A DNA stretch of 7,931 nt from an uncultured Eubacterium sp. (GCA_948468465.1 CAOKJJ010000202.1:1-7931); one strand, 5' to 3'; shown: positions 1-7,169, counted from the first letter of the stretch. The notes: generated by a model from the letters alone, not told the origin. A program made the numbers and translations.

Positions 1-53
1 GGAGTAGGAGCCGAAATCCAGGCCCCGCCCCTCATCCAGCGTCCGCATAGCCA
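1..53 (-). repeat. Left copy of a 53-bp terminal inverted repeat
   Basis: This GC-rich block is the reverse complement of bases 7878-7930, with one mismatch in 53 (position 38 against 7893). Weaker, A-rich similarity continues inward to about position 65. The unit points outward at both window edges and is cut by the edge, so its full length is unknown. Read outward, it directly follows the stop of the TIM-barrel gene. A minus-strand reading frame (ATG at 71-69, GGAG at 80-77) stays open through it for about 23 codons to the edge. The repeat could be a dispersed genomic repeat, the end of a mobile element, or a recombination site. The sequence shows only the pairing, not the function. Confidence 0.9.
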
Positions 54-73
54 CCCAAAAAACACCCCCATTG

Positions 74-985
74 TCACTCCAGCATTGCTTTTGTCTGTCT
101 GTAATTTTTGCAGTCCCTGTAGTCATCTTCCCGGATTTCCAGCGTAAGCGGACATTTATACGCGTATTTTGTGTATAACTCCATCAGGGCATCTAATTTT
201 TTCTGATCCTGAAACGGCGTCCCATGGTTACGCATATACCCATTTCCCGTAAAGTCATTCAAATGAATCAAACTGCAGATCTCCTGATGGATCTGAAAAT
301 AATGCTCCATGCTGTAATCCAGATATCGCGGTGGTTTTGTGCGTGGCAGAAAGTCTGATGCCGCAAGCAGCACATGCATATATTTCTCAGTCATAGCCGC
401 ATGGCAAATGTCCAGTACGCTTCCTACCCGTTCTCCAAAATGCTCCCGCAAATACCTTACAATGTCTGCAACATCCGTAAAAGTACCATTGCAAAGCCTC
501 GGACTTTCTTCCCTGTTTGCCTTATATTCCATCGGCACTACATTTTCTATCGCAAGATCGGTCATTGGAAATTGTGCAAACAGATGCCTTAGTTCCTCTT
601 CCAGCCTGATGCGAAACAGTTCATACTCCATAAAATCAAAATAAGACAGTGAGGTATGAATCACTACTAAAACCCTGTGTTTCCAAATATCCGCGCAGTA
701 CTGTGCCAAACGAAACACATTTTGTATCGGGCTGATATCTGCATGCTGGAAGATGTGCTCCATATTCATTACCTGCCCGTCATCATAAAACGGCACATGC
801 ACGACTTCCACATTGTGCATCGTAAATAATTCCTGTAAATAACAAGTCTCAAAACAGCTTCCCTTCCGCAAAAAATCACTTTGCAGATTAAATTCCAGTC
901 CATCGCAGCCGCACCTTATTTTTTCCCGGATTTCTTCTGAAACAAATGATGCTTTTGCATATATTTTTAGATGATGGTCCATCAT
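74..985 (-). CDS. TIM-barrel metal-dependent sugar isomerase/epimerase-like protein (AP endonuclease 2 / xylose isomerase-like fold)
   Basis: A 303-residue protein of about the usual length for the xylose isomerase-like TIM-barrel superfamily, which includes sugar isomerases/epimerases and endonuclease IV. Its alternating strands end in candidate metal ligands arranged as in endonuclease IV: H63 (VVHVPF), H110 (VVIHTS), E147 (AIENV), D192 and H195 (LDICH), H241 (IHLND), H254 (RNHG) and E283 (LEIRE). The Asp of the usual Asp-x-His pair before the last His appears to be Arg here. No signal peptide or membrane segment is seen, so it is probably cytoplasmic. The start is the first of two tandem ATGs, with AGGAGG nine bases upstream (995-1000). 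It is divergent from rfbG and may act on a sugar intermediate, but substrate and reaction cannot be read from the sequence. A DNA-repair role is the alternative; the fold call is firm, the function is not. Confidence 0.75.
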   Translation of the reverse strand: MMDHHLKIYAKASFVSEEIREKIRCGCDGLEFNLQSDFLRKGSCFETCYLQELFTMHNVEVVHVPFYDDGQVMNMEHIFQHADISPIQNVFRLAQYCADIWKHRVLVVIHTSLSYFDFMEYELFRIRLEEELRHLFAQFPMTDLAIENVVPMEYKANREESPRLCNGTFTDVADIVRYLREHFGERVGSVLDICHAAMTEKYMHVLLAASDFLPRTKPPRYLDYSMEHYFQIHQEICSLIHLNDFTGNGYMRNHGTPFQDQKKLDALMELYTKYAYKCPLTLEIREDDYRDCKNYRQTKAMLE

Positions 986-1020
986 AAACGGTATCCTCCT
1001 GTCTGTCCATTCCCTTTGTG

Positions 1021-1052
1021 TTCAGATAAGTATTCATTCAGATGAGCATTAA
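1021..1052. repeat. Two-copy 16-bp direct repeat in the divergent intergenic region (possible operator)
   Basis: Bases 1021-1036 and 1037-1052 are tandem copies matching at 13 of 16 positions, each beginning TTCAGAT. They lie between the predicted -10 of the TIM-barrel gene and its ribosome binding site, over the expected transcription start. That position suits a regulator site or leader element. The regulatory role is inference only. Confidence 0.4.
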
Positions 1053-1054
1053 CT

Positions 1055-1083
1055 ATCTTAGCGCAATTGAAATTGAAAATCAA
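1055..1083 (-). promoter_or_regulatory. Predicted promoter of the TIM-barrel gene
   Basis: On the minus strand, TTGATT (1078-1083) and TAAGAT (1055-1060) are separated by 17 bases, a sigma-A-like arrangement with a 4/6 match in each hexamer. Transcription would begin near 1048, giving a leader of about 60 bases containing the 16-bp direct repeats. Confidence 0.4.
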
Positions 1084-1111
1084 CTAATTATTGCCATTTG
1101 CCTGTTTTGAG

Positions 1112-1140
1112 TTGCAAATCCTTTCATGTTAGTATAAAAT
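1112..1140 (+). promoter_or_regulatory. Predicted promoter of rfbG
   Basis: TTGCAA (1112-1117) and TAAAAT (1135-1140) are separated by 17 bases. The predicted start near 1147 lies after the upstream in-frame ATG at 1145, which supports translation from 1172. It is back-to-back with the TIM-barrel promoter, the two -35 boxes being about 28 bases apart, so one regulator could affect both genes. Confidence 0.5.
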
Positions 1141-1171
1141 AGATATGTACTATAAGAACAGGAGATCAACT

Positions 1172-2233
1172 ATGTGGGACATGTCATTTTATAAAAACAA
1201 AAAAGTACTGATTACCGGACATACCGGATTTAAAGGTTCGTGGATGTGCCAGCTGCTTATTATGGCAGGCGCTGACGTAACCGGCTATGCATTGGAACCG
1301 CCGACGCAGCCAAGCCTTTTTGACATCTGCAGGCTGTCGGAACAAATACATTCTGTTGTTGGAGATATCCGCGACCTGGCGCATTTAAAAAACGTATTTG
1401 CTTCCTGCAGTCCGGAAATCGTCATTCATATGGCAGCTCAGCCATTAGTCCGTGAGTCGTATAAAAACCCGGTCTATACATATGAAACAAATGTAATGGG
1501 GACGGTAAATGTACTGGAATGCGTGCGAACAACACCTTCCGTAAAATCATTTCTGAACGTTACGACAGACAAAGTATACCTGAACAAAGAATGGGAATGG
1601 GGATATCGGGAAAACGAAGAGTTAAACGGCTTTGACCCTTATTCCAACTCCAAGTCATGCTCCGAGCTGGTTACCAGCAGTTATGTCAATTCCTTTTTCG
1701 CAGATACAGACGTCTCCGTTTCCACTGCCCGTGCAGGCAATGTGATCGGCGGAGGTGATTTTGCCGCTGACCGTATTATTCCTGACTGTATCCGTGCCGC
1801 ACAGTCCGGCCAGGATATCATAGTCAGAAATCCGTATTCTACAAGGCCGTACGAACATGTGATGGAACCTGTCGCTGCTTATTTAATGATTGCCCAGGCA
1901 CAGTACAGCGATAAAAAATTTGCAGGAAATTATAATGTCGGCCCAAATGATACCGACTGTCTGACAACCGGCGAACTAGCAACTCTTTTTTGCCGTAAAT
2001 GGAATGAAAAGACCGGAAGCTCCATACAATGGATCAATCAATATGACGGCGGGCCGCATGAAGCTAATTTTCTAAAGCTGGATTGTTCCAGGCTCAAAAA
2101 AACATTCCATTGGTCGCCAAAATGGAATGCGGAAACAACCATAGAAAAAGTTGTGGAATGGTTTGATGTATATTTTCATCATGGAGATGTACCTGCATGC
2201 ATGAAACAGCAAATACTGGATTTTTGCAAATAA
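1172..2233 (+). CDS. rfbG: CDP-glucose 4,6-dehydratase
   Basis: Converts CDP-D-glucose to CDP-4-keto-6-deoxy-D-glucose, the branch-point intermediate of CDP-linked 6-deoxy and 3,6-dideoxy sugars for surface polysaccharide; a cytoplasmic NAD-dependent extended short-chain dehydrogenase/reductase. The 353-residue protein has the nucleotide-binding loop GHTGFKG (16-22), the active-site TTDKVY (from 131), the Y157-x-x-x-K161 catalytic pair in YSNSK, then RAGNVIGGGD (187-196) and RPYEHVMEP (from 225). These match the family closely and separate it from dTDP-glucose dehydratases. The start at 1172 has AGGAG seven bases upstream; the in-frame ATG at 1145 lacks such a site and precedes the predicted transcription start. 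The usual partners, the cytidylyltransferase RfbF and dehydrase RfbH, are not in the window. It is monocistronic here, followed by a strong terminator. Confidence 0.93.
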   Translation: MWDMSFYKNKKVLITGHTGFKGSWMCQLLIMAGADVTGYALEPPTQPSLFDICRLSEQIHSVVGDIRDLAHLKNVFASCSPEIVIHMAAQPLVRESYKNPVYTYETNVMGTVNVLECVRTTPSVKSFLNVTTDKVYLNKEWEWGYRENEELNGFDPYSNSKSCSELVTSSYVNSFFADTDVSVSTARAGNVIGGGDFAADRIIPDCIRAAQSGQDIIVRNPYSTRPYEHVMEPVAAYLMIAQAQYSDKKFAGNYNVGPNDTDCLTTGELATLFCRKWNEKTGSSIQWINQYDGGPHEANFLKLDCSRLKKTFHWSPKWNAETTIEKVVEWFDVYFHHGDVPACMKQQILDFCK

Positions 2234-2240
2234 TGACCGC

Positions 2241-2279
2241 AAAAGCGCTGATTATATTATGATATAACCAGCGCTTTTT
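2241..2279 (+). terminator. Rho-independent terminator of rfbG, probably bidirectional
   Basis: A 13-bp stem with one mismatch (arms 2245-2257 and 2262-2274) and a four-base loop is followed by TTTTT and preceded by AAAA. The GCGCTG base is GC-rich. Because the hairpin lies between convergent rfbG and yigZ, and the A-run gives a T-run on the other strand, it may stop both transcripts. Confidence 0.85.
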
Positions 2280-2304
2280 GATTTCTCTTATTTTACCAAC
2301 ATTT

Positions 2305-2421
2305 TTTCCTGTCTAATTTGAATTTTATCCAGTTTTATTCCTGTCATGTTTTATTCCTGCAAATTTGATTCCTGCAAATTCGATTCCTGTCAAATTTGAT
2401 TCCTGTCAGGTTTCATTCACG
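2305..2421. repeat. Degenerate 15-16 bp tandem repeat array after yigZ
   Basis: Units with the core ATTCCTG followed by YMAATTTG-like sequence begin at 2337, 2353, 2368, 2383 and 2399, with a decayed unit at 2415 and weaker copies from about 2305. Spacing alternates between 15 and 16 bases. The array overlaps the last yigZ codons and contains its stop. Read past that stop on the minus strand, the frame stays open for 26 codons with a five-residue periodicity (TGIEF, AGIKF, AGIKH). Function is unknown; slippage-prone sequence is the simplest reading. Confidence 0.8.
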
Positions 2422-3068
2422 TCAAAAATCTCAGCCTTTCCGTCTATGACAGCAAACTCGGCCATATTTCCCCAAATCAGTTTTGCTGCGCCGCTTGTAC
2501 CTTCTGTCACAGCTTTTTCCAGTTCGTTTTTTTTATCGGCCGGAATCACTGCATGGATGACCACCTGCTCCGTATATTCTGTTTCCAGCACCGGTATTTC
2601 CTTCTGTGCCAGCACATACTGAATCTTTCCAAGCCCGTTGTAATCCGTTTCAATATTCAGCCTGGCGCCAGTCTGTTTTTCAATAATGACAGATGCTAAA
2701 AGCCCTTCCTGCGTACTTTTCTGATAAGCGCGTACAAGACCGCCCGTACCTAACAGCGTACCGCCAAAATATCTCGTCACGACAACCGCCGCATTGTGAA
2801 TATCTTCCCGAAGGAGCACATCCAGCATGGGCCTTCCTGCTGTCTGGGATGGCTCCCCATCGTCAGAACAGCGGGTCAGCTCGTGATTTTTTCCAACCGT
2901 AAATGCGGAGCAGTTATGAGAAGCATCCCAATATTTTTTTTTCATAACGCCAATAAACGCGGCCGCCTCTTCCTCGCTTTGCACAGGCTGTACCGTTGCG
3001 ATAAATCTTGACTTTTTTTCTACAATTTCTGCTTCTCCGCCTTTATAGACGACCTTATACTTATTCAA
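2406..3068 (-). CDS. yigZ: YigZ / IMPACT family protein (UPF0029)
   Basis: A 220-residue conserved cytoplasmic protein of the YigZ/IMPACT family, whose bacterial role is not settled (links to translation or peptide handling have been proposed). The N-terminal domain carries KKSRFIA (18-24), HNCSAF (51-56), CSDDGEPS (67-74) and VVVTRYFGGTLLGTGG (95-110). Residues from about 140 form the small DUF1949-type domain. Length is typical. The start appears to be TTG (3066-3068): there is no upstream in-frame ATG, the sequence MNKYKVVYKGGEAE fits the family N-terminus, and an AGGGGGA-type site lies ten bases upstream. It follows the PBP gene by 35 bp on the same strand and is probably co-transcribed with it. 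Its stop codon lies inside a tandem repeat array. Confidence 0.92.
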   Translation of the reverse strand: MNKYKVVYKGGEAEIVEKKSRFIATVQPVQSEEEAAAFIGVMKKKYWDASHNCSAFTVGKNHELTRCSDDGEPSQTAGRPMLDVLLREDIHNAAVVVTRYFGGTLLGTGGLVRAYQKSTQEGLLASVIIEKQTGARLNIETDYNGLGKIQYVLAQKEIPVLETEYTEQVVIHAVIPADKKNELEKAVTEGTSGAAKLIWGNMAEFAVIDGKAEIFDVNET

Positions 3069-3103
3069 AATTTATGTTCCCCCTAATGGATACTGTGAAC
3101 GTT

Positions 3104-5890
3104 CTAAAAATCCAGAATAAATTCATTTGCAACCGGCTCATCCTCCGGCGGCACATCTATCACCGTATCTTGTCCGCCTTCAGTACTATTTGATCCTGAA
3201 TCGTTTGATCCTGAAGAATCTGCTCCTGAAGGATTCGATCCTGAAGAATCTGCTCCAGGCTGTGCCCCCTGATCTGCTCCAGGCTGTGCTTCTGGATTTG
3301 CATCCGGATTCTCATTCGGCTCTCCCTGCGTCCCATCCTCCGGCGCCGGATTTCCTTCGGAAGGATCCTGCTGTGCCGCTGATGCACTCGTATGCACCGT
3401 ACATGGATGCAGATTTCCTGTATACAAATACGGCCCATCTTCCGAATCTGGGGAACCTCCTATAATACGAACCGAAGAAGCATGCGTTCCGCCTGGACAA
3501 TAAGGCCCTGCCAGCATGCCGGATACGGAACATACACGCACTGCCGCATGATGTACACATACGTCTTCCGGCACGGTTCCTTCCGCAAAATATTCCGTAG
3601 TCACCATACTTCCGCGCGGGTCGTGGTTGCAAACGCCCTCCTGCACCAGCATCCCGGATTTTTTGCACACCTGCGCAGTAACGATTCCGGACGGCATATC
3701 AAATTCTTTATATTCCAGTCCTTCATGAATCCGGCTCATCACAGCTTTCCAGATCAGTTTTGGATAAGAGGTTGTCCCATTTTCCTGCCGCGTATTATCA
3801 TCATATCCACCCCAGACGACAAGGCTGTAATATGGGGAAAAGCCTGCAAACAGCGCATCTTTATTTTTCGTTGTCGTTCCTGATTTTCCTGCAAGCGCCA
3901 TCCCTTCAAAATTAGCCTGCTTACCGGTTCCGACCGTCAGTACATCCTGCATGGCATTTGTCAAAAGCCATGCGGTCGTCTCCTGAAGCGCTTCCTGCTT
4001 CTTTGGCACATTATCTATTAACACATTTCCGTCGTGATCTATAATTTTTGTATACAAACGCGGCTTAATATAAGTACCACCATTTGCGATGGAAGCATAC
4101 GCAGCCGTCAACTCCAGATTCGTTACCCCATGCGTAATGCCGCCCAGTGACATCGCCTCCGTACGGTCCTGATCGGATAATGTTGTAAATCCGAAATGAT
4201 TGACCAGATAATCATAGCCGGTATCTATTCCAATATCTGTAAGCGTCTTTACCGTAACAACATTGATGGACTGTGTAATCGCTTCCCGAATAGAAGTAAA
4301 TCCGCCGTATCTTTTATTATAATTTTTCAGCGGCGTGCCATTCGAATACGTATAAGGCGCATCATCTTCCACAGAAGCCAGCGTCATCTGCCCTGTATCC
4401 AGCGCCGGAGCAAAGGCTGCCAGAACCTTAAAGGTCGAACCAGGTTGACGCACGGAGTCGGTTGCCCGGTTCAGTGTGCGGTTCGCCGTCTTTTCTCCCC
4501 TGCCGCCTACCATTGCCTTTACTTCCCCGGTCTTTTGATCTATGACGGTAAGGGCCGCCTGCGGCTGTATTGTATAAGTGATTGTCTGGCCGTTTTCCGG
4601 TACGATATCGCCTTCTTCCATAATATCTGTCTTATATTTTTCCACCGCGGCCAGCGCTTCTTCCTGTGAAGCAAAATTAATCGTATACGATTTATTTGCC
4701 GACTGGTAATACGCCAGCATTGTCTGTTCATCATAATACTTAAATTCGCCGTCCGGCTTTTGTATCGTTAAGGTCATGGAAAAGGAAGTCTTCGGACTTG
4801 TCGGATAGTTTTCCATATTGTTAACCTGTTCATCACAAATGGCCTGAATATCCGGATCCTGTGTCGAATAAATGGTCAGCCCGGTATTATACAGTCTTTT
4901 ATACGCCTCCGTCTGCGAACATCCAAGCACTTCCATCAGGTCTTCAATGACCTGTTCGGTCAGCGCGTCATCAAAATAAGAATGTACACTGGACTTGTCC
5001 AATTGCTTGGCATTGACTTTCTGAATACGGCTGTAAACATCATCCGCCATCGCTTCGTCATACTGCTGCTGTTTGATCATTCCCTGTTCCCGCATATCAT
5101 CCAGCACCTTTTTTCTGCGCTTTGCGTTCTCCTGCGGATGGACGATCGGATTGTAACCGCTTGGGTTTTTCGTAATCCCTGCGATGACGGCACATTCTGA
5201 CAGCGTCAGCTCCGACACATCTTTTCCAAAATAACGCTTAGACGCTGACTGAACACCAAGCGTATTCTGTCCCAGATTCACTGTATTCAGATAATTTTCC
5301 AAAATCCAATCCTTGGATTCTTCTTTTTCCAGCTGCAGAGCCAGATACTGCTCCTGTATTTTTCTCTTAAATCGGTCTGCCTGGGATTTTTCAGCTGTCC
5401 AGCTGGTAAACACGTTATTTTTCAATAACTGCTGCGTAATCGTACTCGCACCTTCGCTGAAATGAAATCCCGCGGCTATCCCTTTGATTCCGGCACGGAT
5501 AATTCCTTTGATATCTATCCCGTTATGCTCGCGAAACCTGGCATCTTCTATGGCAATAAAAGCGTTCTGCAAATGAATAGGAATCTCATCTATCGTGACA
5601 TAAACTCGGTTCGACCCCGAAGCCACAAGCGTAGCCGTTGTATTTCCTTTTGCATCCAGTATCGTTGACAAATAACCGGTAGGTGTCGCGTCAATATCTT
5701 TAATGCTTGGCGAGGCAGCAAGAATTCCCTGATAAGCGCCATATCCGGCTCCTCCAATGCAGACTGCCAGCGCAAATGCAACTGCCAGTGCAAGTTCAAA
5801 CAAAAGTGTGGTACACTTTCTCCCGATTTTTCCTTTTTTTTCTATAATCGCCCTGCGCTTCTTACGCGTTCCTTCTTTGCTGAAATCCAT
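3104..5890 (-). CDS. Class A penicillin-binding protein (bifunctional transglycosylase/transpeptidase, PBP1A family)
   Basis: Polymerises lipid II into glycan strands and cross-links peptides; membrane-anchored with extracellular catalytic domains. The 928-residue protein has a basic cytoplasmic N-terminus, one membrane segment (about 28-55), and a GT51 domain with E115 in EDARF, E146 in EGASTITQQ, and KIQEQYLALQLEKE (177-190). The transpeptidase domain has S485-T-F-K488, S541-I-N543 and K669-S-G-T. After it come two Cys-x-x-SGML-type units (C742-C754, C787-C798) and a Gly/Ser/Pro/Asp/Glu-rich tail (about 835-928), partly encoded by 15-bp tandem repeats. All catalytic motifs are intact. The start has AGGAGGG six bases upstream, after a strong promoter. 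It leads a likely operon with yigZ. The family call is secure; which numbered PBP it equals is not. Confidence 0.95.
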   Translation of the reverse strand: MDFSKEGTRKKRRAIIEKKGKIGRKCTTLLFELALAVAFALAVCIGGAGYGAYQGILAASPSIKDIDATPTGYLSTILDAKGNTTATLVASGSNRVYVTIDEIPIHLQNAFIAIEDARFREHNGIDIKGIIRAGIKGIAAGFHFSEGASTITQQLLKNNVFTSWTAEKSQADRFKRKIQEQYLALQLEKEESKDWILENYLNTVNLGQNTLGVQSASKRYFGKDVSELTLSECAVIAGITKNPSGYNPIVHPQENAKRRKKVLDDMREQGMIKQQQYDEAMADDVYSRIQKVNAKQLDKSSVHSYFDDALTEQVIEDLMEVLGCSQTEAYKRLYNTGLTIYSTQDPDIQAICDEQVNNMENYPTSPKTSFSMTLTIQKPDGEFKYYDEQTMLAYYQSANKSYTINFASQEEALAAVEKYKTDIMEEGDIVPENGQTITYTIQPQAALTVIDQKTGEVKAMVGGRGEKTANRTLNRATDSVRQPGSTFKVLAAFAPALDTGQMTLASVEDDAPYTYSNGTPLKNYNKRYGGFTSIREAITQSINVVTVKTLTDIGIDTGYDYLVNHFGFTTLSDQDRTEAMSLGGITHGVTNLELTAAYASIANGGTYIKPRLYTKIIDHDGNVLIDNVPKKQEALQETTAWLLTNAMQDVLTVGTGKQANFEGMALAGKSGTTTKNKDALFAGFSPYYSLVVWGGYDDNTRQENGTTSYPKLIWKAVMSRIHEGLEYKEFDMPSGIVTAQVCKKSGMLVQEGVCNHDPRGSMVTTEYFAEGTVPEDVCVHHAAVRVCSVSGMLAGPYCPGGTHASSVRIIGGSPDSEDGPYLYTGNLHPCTVHTSASAAQQDPSEGNPAPEDGTQGEPNENPDANPEAQPGADQGAQPGADSSGSNPSGADSSGSNDSGSNSTEGGQDTVIDVPPEDEPVANEFILDF
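3189..3290. repeat. 15-bp tandem repeats encoding the Ser/Gly-rich PBP tail
   Basis: Plus-strand units related to TTTGATCCTGAA begin at 3189, 3204, 3219, 3234 and 3249 at exact 15-base intervals, with a further copy at 3273. On the coding (minus) strand they give five-residue units such as SGSND and SGADS. The exact multiple of three preserves the frame, as expected for slippage-driven length variation of a flexible wall-spanning tail. The core resembles the array after yigZ. Confidence 0.8.
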
Positions 5891-5922
5891 AAAAAGCCCT
5901 CCTGTACCCGCATACTGACTGT

Positions 5923-5951
5923 ATTATACCAAATTCTAAGGACATTGTAAA
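5923..5951 (-). promoter_or_regulatory. Strong extended -10 promoter of the PBP-yigZ operon
   Basis: On the minus strand, TTTACA (5946-5951), a 17-base spacer and a perfect TATAAT (5923-5928) preceded by TGG form an extended -10 sigma-A promoter. Transcription should begin near 5916, giving a leader of about 25 bases that contains AGGAGGG (5897-5903). No riboswitch or attenuator fits in this short leader. Confidence 0.8.
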
Positions 5952-5962
5952 ATAAAACTTAA

Positions 5963-6006
5963 GAACTGCCACGAAATAACATATACATTTTATTTCGTGG
6001 CAGTTC
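5963..6006 (-). terminator. Hairpin terminator after the sulfotransferase gene
   Basis: A perfect 17-bp inverted repeat (arms 5963-5979 and 5990-6006) with a 10-base loop begins 22 bases after the sulfotransferase stop. On the minus strand it is followed by a broken T-rich tract (TTAAGTTTTATTTT), which also contains the -35 of the PBP promoter. It most likely ends the cysC-sulfotransferase transcript; the imperfect U-tract leaves some doubt about efficiency. Confidence 0.65.
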
Positions 6007-6028
6007 CTGACTGTAAGCAAAATATCCG

Positions 6029-7144
6029 CTATCTCTGCGCATTTTTCTGATCGTGCCTTCTTTTCATCAGCGTATATACCGGGTGCCGCAGTCCCTCTCT
6101 GCTCTTTTCAAGCCATTCCACACGGCTTTTCAAATCCTGGTTTTCTTCTGCTAACTTCATACAGCACGCCCCGACAAACCGGATCAAATCATCCTGCATC
6201 CACGGATTGTCCTTTTCCCATTTCGGCACCTCTTTCCAAGTCAGTTCAAACAGCTCTTCCTCGCCAAAATATTCTTTTGCAACTTCCTTGTTTTCCTCCC
6301 TGTACTGTTCCATAAACGCTTCCGCTTCATCCTTTGAAAACATCTCACACGGATACTTTTCCCCTGAAAGGTCCGCATACGACAAAAGCGCCTGTCTGAA
6401 AAAGCTGTGAAACGAAGCGTTCATACCCGGCATTCCGTTTAACACGCGCTGTATCTCATGTGTGTTGCCTGCCAGTCTTGTATTTCTTGCCGCCTGCTCA
6501 ATCTGAAATTCATCCGTCAATTCCAGTCCGACTGCCTGCAAAAAATCCGCATAAATAGTCCCGCCAATAAACCGTTTTGGTTCAAACCGTCTGACAATCA
6601 GATTCTTCTTTCCAAAAAAAGCAGCTAATTTTTTCAAATGCGTCGCGTATTTCATTTTATTAATGCTGACCAGGTCATTGACATAATCTTTCCACGGTGT
6701 AGCCGCATCCGCGCCAATTCCGCTTTTTACCATCTGGTTCCAGCCTGAAATCAGATACATATCCTGCCTGCGCAAATAAACAATCACCTTGATCTGAAAT
6801 CCGCCTTCCTTTGCCTCCGCTTTTAACGCACGCCACATCGTAATTCTTTGTTCATAATTGGCAGACCAGATACCTTCATCCGAAACGATAATGTTGTCAA
6901 ACGTCTGAAACAGCTCATGGATTCTGTCCATCCCTTCCCTGAAAATGCCTTTCTGCCTGTCAGCTGCTTCTTCCAGCAGAAAACGGGCGTTCCTTCGTTC
7001 CGACACATCCGGGTAACGGTATGGAAACAGCGGATAACAATATCCTTTCTGATTCAGGACCTCCTGGTTTTCGATCAGAAAACTTTGAATCGCTGTCGTG
7101 CCTGTCTTTGTCGTACCGACATGCACATAAAGTATTTTCTTCAT
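6029..7144 (-). CDS. Sulfotransferase-family protein (PAPS-dependent type)
   Basis: A 371-residue predicted cytoplasmic protein with the layout of PAPS-dependent sulfotransferases, which move a sulfuryl group from PAPS to a glycan, lipid or small molecule. The N-terminal strand and loop HVGTTKTGTTAIQ (8-20) match the 5'-phosphosulfate-binding loop with K13. VSDEGIW (87-93) offers a candidate acidic catalytic residue. YLRRQDMYLISGWNQ (123-137) matches the 3'-phosphate-binding segment, with R125/R126 and S133. Residues about 330-350 look like a short coiled coil, followed by a basic C-terminus. The start has AAGGAAGGAG six bases upstream. It lies 25 bp after cysC, whose product makes PAPS, which strongly supports the assignment. 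The acceptor is unknown; neighbours suggest an envelope glycan, but this is inference. Confidence 0.8.
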   Translation of the reverse strand: MKKILYVHVGTTKTGTTAIQSFLIENQEVLNQKGYCYPLFPYRYPDVSERRNARFLLEEAADRQKGIFREGMDRIHELFQTFDNIIVSDEGIWSANYEQRITMWRALKAEAKEGGFQIKVIVYLRRQDMYLISGWNQMVKSGIGADAATPWKDYVNDLVSINKMKYATHLKKLAAFFGKKNLIVRRFEPKRFIGGTIYADFLQAVGLELTDEFQIEQAARNTRLAGNTHEIQRVLNGMPGMNASFHSFFRQALLSYADLSGEKYPCEMFSKDEAEAFMEQYREENKEVAKEYFGEEELFELTWKEVPKWEKDNPWMQDDLIRFVGACCMKLAEENQDLKSRVEWLEKSREGLRHPVYTLMKRRHDQKNAQR

Positions 7145-7169
7145 CCTTGGCTCCTTCCTTCACATCCTT

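Noticed and set aside
1145..1171. Longer rfbG start at the ATG at 1145
   Set aside because: It has no ribosome binding site, lies before the predicted transcription start and adds residues not typical of the family; ATG at 1172 has a good site.
2337..2421. Possible CRISPR array
   Set aside because: Units are only 15-16 bp, directly tandem and without unique spacers or cas genes; this is a simple tandem repeat.
3127..3883. Plus-strand open frames opposite the PBP gene
   Set aside because: They are antisense to an intact, motif-rich PBP coding region, lack ribosome binding sites and give low-complexity or arginine/histidine-rich proteins with no family resemblance.
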